The notes beneath the pieces were generated by a model. It was given only the letters and a program-made list of their open reading frames with translations, was not told where the DNA came from and did not search any database. A program made the position numbers and the translations under genes. DNA of 64,000 nucleotides, from positions 1,178,001-1,242,000 of the forward strand of contig NZ_AP022577.1 of NCBI RefSeq assembly GCF_010730955.1, written 5' to 3'. Source of the stretch: Mycolicibacterium aubagnense (lineage in GTDB: Bacteria; Actinomycetota; Actinomycetes; Mycobacteriales; Mycobacteriaceae). The stretch's first letter is position 1. Each line of letters starts with the position of its first letter. Positions 62,326 to 64,000 of this stretch are shown here, piece after piece.

Positions 62326-63072
62326 CTAGATGTGCCGTCCCCCGGTGATTTCCAGGACACAGCCCGTCATGTACGACGACATGTCCGACGCCAGGAACGT
62401 GACCACCGACGCCACCTCACTGGGTTCGGCGGCCCGTCCCATCGGGATCTCTGCCAGCTTCTGGTCCCAAATCCGTTGCGGCATGGCCTCGGTCATCGCG
62501 GACCGGATCAACCCCGGCTGCACAGCGTTGATCCGCACTCCGAGGTGGGCGACCTCCTTGGCGGCCGCCTTGGTCAGGCCCACGATGCCCGCCTTGGCCG
62601 CCGAGTAGTTGGTCTGGCCGATCAGGCCGACCTTGCCCGAGATCGACGAGATATTGATGATGGCACCGCGTTTCGCTTCCCGCATGACATTGGCGGCCAG
62701 CCGGGTGCCGTTCCAACAGCCTTTCAGATGGACGTCGATGACCTGGTCGAACTGCTCCTCGGTCATCTTGCGCATGGTGGCGTCGCGGGTGATGCCGGCG
62801 TTGTTGACCATGACATCGATGGCGCCAAGGCCTCCGAACTCGATGGCGGCATCGATCAGTGCCTGCACGTCGGCAGCCGATGTGACGTCGCACCGGACGG
62901 CCTTGGCCACGTCGGAGCCGCCGAGCGTGGCGACAGCCGCTTCGGTGGCGTCGAGATTCAGGTCACCGATCACCACGCGGGCGCCTTCGGCGATGAAACG
63001 CTCCGCGATCGCATAACCGATCCCCTGAGCACCACCGGTGATCACCGCGATACGTCCGTCCAGCAGCGGCAT
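62326..63072 (-). CDS. FabG-type 3-oxoacyl/3-hydroxyacyl-CoA reductase (SDR)
   Basis: 248 residues from ATG 63072; the longer frame is unlikely. Cofactor motif [24 protein letters not shown] (typical of FabG/PhaB), IINISSISG (Ser) and YSAAKAG (Tyr-Lys). First gene of the leftward operon and one base before the thiolase ATG. Most likely a 3-hydroxyacyl-CoA dehydrogenase in the same route. Confidence 0.92.
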   Translation of the reverse strand: MPLLDGRIAVITGGAQGIGYAIAERFIAEGARVVIGDLNLDATEAAVATLGGSDVAKAVRCDVTSAADVQALIDAAIEFGGLGAIDVMVNNAGITRDATMRKMTEEQFDQVIDVHLKGCWNGTRLAANVMREAKRGAIINISSISGKVGLIGQTNYSAAKAGIVGLTKAAAKEVAHLGVRINAVQPGLIRSAMTEAMPQRIWDQKLAEIPMGRAAEPSEVASVVTFLASDMSSYMTGCVLEITGGRHI

Positions 63073-63136
63073 GGTCGTCCATTCCCTCTCGATCGTCGGA
63101 GCCGGCCACGACCCTCGCGGCACCGTGGACAGCTCC

Positions 63137-63163
63137 ATACATAAAATATGATATTTCTTGCAT
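63137..63163. promoter_or_regulatory. AT-rich inverted repeat between FabG and acyl-CoA dehydrogenase genes
   Basis: Core AAATATGATATTT (63144-63156) is a perfect odd palindrome; outer bases extend to 27 bases with 10 of 13 arm positions paired. In a 133-base divergent region in GC-rich DNA this stands out and may be the GntR site or another regulator's. Confidence 0.55.
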
Positions 63164-63205
63164 CAAACCAGAACCCCGCTCGTGTCGCGCAAGGAGACCC
63201 CCGAG

Positions 63206-64000
63206 ATGGCCGAACCCACCGGTGCGCCCACCGCCCCGCAGTCAGTCAGTGAGCAGGATTTCCGCGACATCCTCGACGCGACCCGCCAGTTCGTCCGCAC
63301 CGCGGTGGTGCCACGCGAGCTGGAGATCATGAACGACAACCGCGTACCCGACGACATCCGCGACCAGGCCAAGAACATGGGGCTGTTCGGCTACGCGATC
63401 CCCCAGGAATGGGGCGGCCTGGGACTGCACCTGGTCCAGGACGTCGAGATGGCGATGGAACTGGGTTACACCACCCTCGCCGTGCGCTCGATGTTCGGCA
63501 CCAACAACGGCATTGCCGGGCAGGTGCTGGTCGGGTTCGGCACCGACACGCAGAAGCAGCGGTGGCTGGAGCCGATCGCCAGTGGCGACTGCGTCGCATC
63601 CTTCGCATTGACCGAATCCGGGGCCGGCTCCAACCCCGCAGGTCTGCGCACCAAGGCCGTCCGCGAGGGGGACGGCTGGATCATCAGCGGCCACAAGCGA
63701 TTCATCACCAACGCTCCCACCGCGAACCTCTTCGTCGTGTTCGCCCGGACTCGGCCCGCCGACATCGACGGACCCGGCATCGCCGTCTTCCTGGTACCCG
63801 CCGACGCGCCCGGCGTCGTGGTCGGACCCAAAGACGCGAAGATGGGCCAGGAAGGGGCATGGACCTCCGACATCACGTTCGACGACGTCCGCGTCGGTCC
63901 GGATGCCCTCATCGGCGGCAACGAGGACATCGGTTACCGTGCCGCGCTGACCTCGCTGGCCCGCGGCCGGGTGCACATCGCCGCGGTGGCGGTGGGGGCG
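63206..64000 (+). CDS. Acyl-CoA dehydrogenase (3' end outside window)
   Basis: 265 codons are visible from ATG 63206, with AAGGAG at 63191-63196; the frame is open at the right edge. Motifs of the family: SGDCVASFALTESGAGSNPAG, GWIISGHKRFITNAPTANLFV, and FDDVRVGPDALIGG. Divergent from the FabG/thiolase operon and sharing its control region, so probably in the same route with a different acyl chain or as an alternate dehydrogenase. Confidence 0.88.
   Translation, partial: MAEPTGAPTAPQSVSEQDFRDILDATRQFVRTAVVPRELEIMNDNRVPDDIRDQAKNMGLFGYAIPQEWGGLGLHLVQDVEMAMELGYTTLAVRSMFGTNNGIAGQVLVGFGTDTQKQRWLEPIASGDCVASFALTESGAGSNPAGLRTKAVREGDGWIISGHKRFITNAPTANLFVVFARTRPADIDGPGIAVFLVPADAPGVVVGPKDAKMGQEGAWTSDITFDDVRVGPDALIGGNEDIGYRAALTSLARGRVHIAAVAVGA

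Overview
The window is high-GC actinobacterial DNA from a mycobacterium, probably a fast-growing environmental Mycolicibacterium-type species. From memory, the backbone gene order matches the M. tuberculosis interval Rv3044 to Rv3063: fecB, adhC, nrdF2, a flavin monooxygenase, a TetR gene, nrdE, nrdI, nrdH, an FMN reductase, a TetR gene, dinP, an SDR, a TetR gene, cyp136, ligB and cstA. Between these backbone genes lie accessory blocks that I do not recall from M. tuberculosis. No rRNA, tRNA, CRISPR array or transposase was seen.

Layout. 1-903 is the 3' part of fecB. 907-12575 (minus) is one tightly overlapping allantoin/ureide operon: a 2OG-Fe(II) oxygenase, an unknown beta-rich protein, allantoicase, allantoin racemase, allantoinase, a metallo-beta-lactamase-fold hydrolase, an oligopeptide-type ABC importer and a cysteine amidohydrolase. 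A divergent TetR gene follows at 12.8 kb, with two copies of the palindrome CTGTCA-NN-TGACAG between them. 13.5-18.8 kb holds a YciI protein, adhC, small secreted proteins, nrdF2 and a Baeyer-Villiger-type monooxygenase. 18.8-27.5 kb is accessory: TetR, a geranylgeranyl-reductase-like flavoprotein, an XRE-cupin regulator and amino-acid permease sharing one operator design, an HTH-less LysR-like protein divergent from a DUF5997 gene, exonuclease III, a VOC protein and a threonine-synthase-like enzyme. 27.5-31.2 kb is nrdHIE, with a free-standing GIY-YIG homing endonuclease directly behind nrdE. 31.7-34.8 kb is an ECF sigma, Rieske, cupredoxin, metallophosphoesterase and membrane protein operon. 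34.9-42.9 kb carries a PucR regulator, FMN reductase/TetR, dinP with a coupled AAA ATPase, an SDR and TetR/cyp136.

43.0-45.4 kb (minus) holds what I consider the most interesting material. One element is a stand-alone LeuA regulatory-domain protein preceded by a 14-codon leader rich in Leu and Val and by mutually exclusive hairpins. The other is a Fic protein with a built-in VbhA-like helix, overlapping a DUF294-type nucleotidyltransferase gene. 45.5-55.3 kb holds a TSUP permease, a phosphotransferase, a membrane molybdopterin oxidoreductase, ligB, cstA with its small partner, an acyl-CoA synthetase and a SpoIIAA-like protein. 55.4-57.7 kb pairs a SnoaL-tailed sigma factor with a divergent NAD(P)-binding protein and an F420-type nitroreductase. 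57.7-64 kb is a beta-oxidation-type operon (FabG, thiolase, acyl-CoA dehydrogenase, GntR, MFS) with a second acyl-CoA dehydrogenase running off the right edge.

All functions are inferred by reading motifs. No database search was run, and -10/-35 elements and operators are pattern calls.
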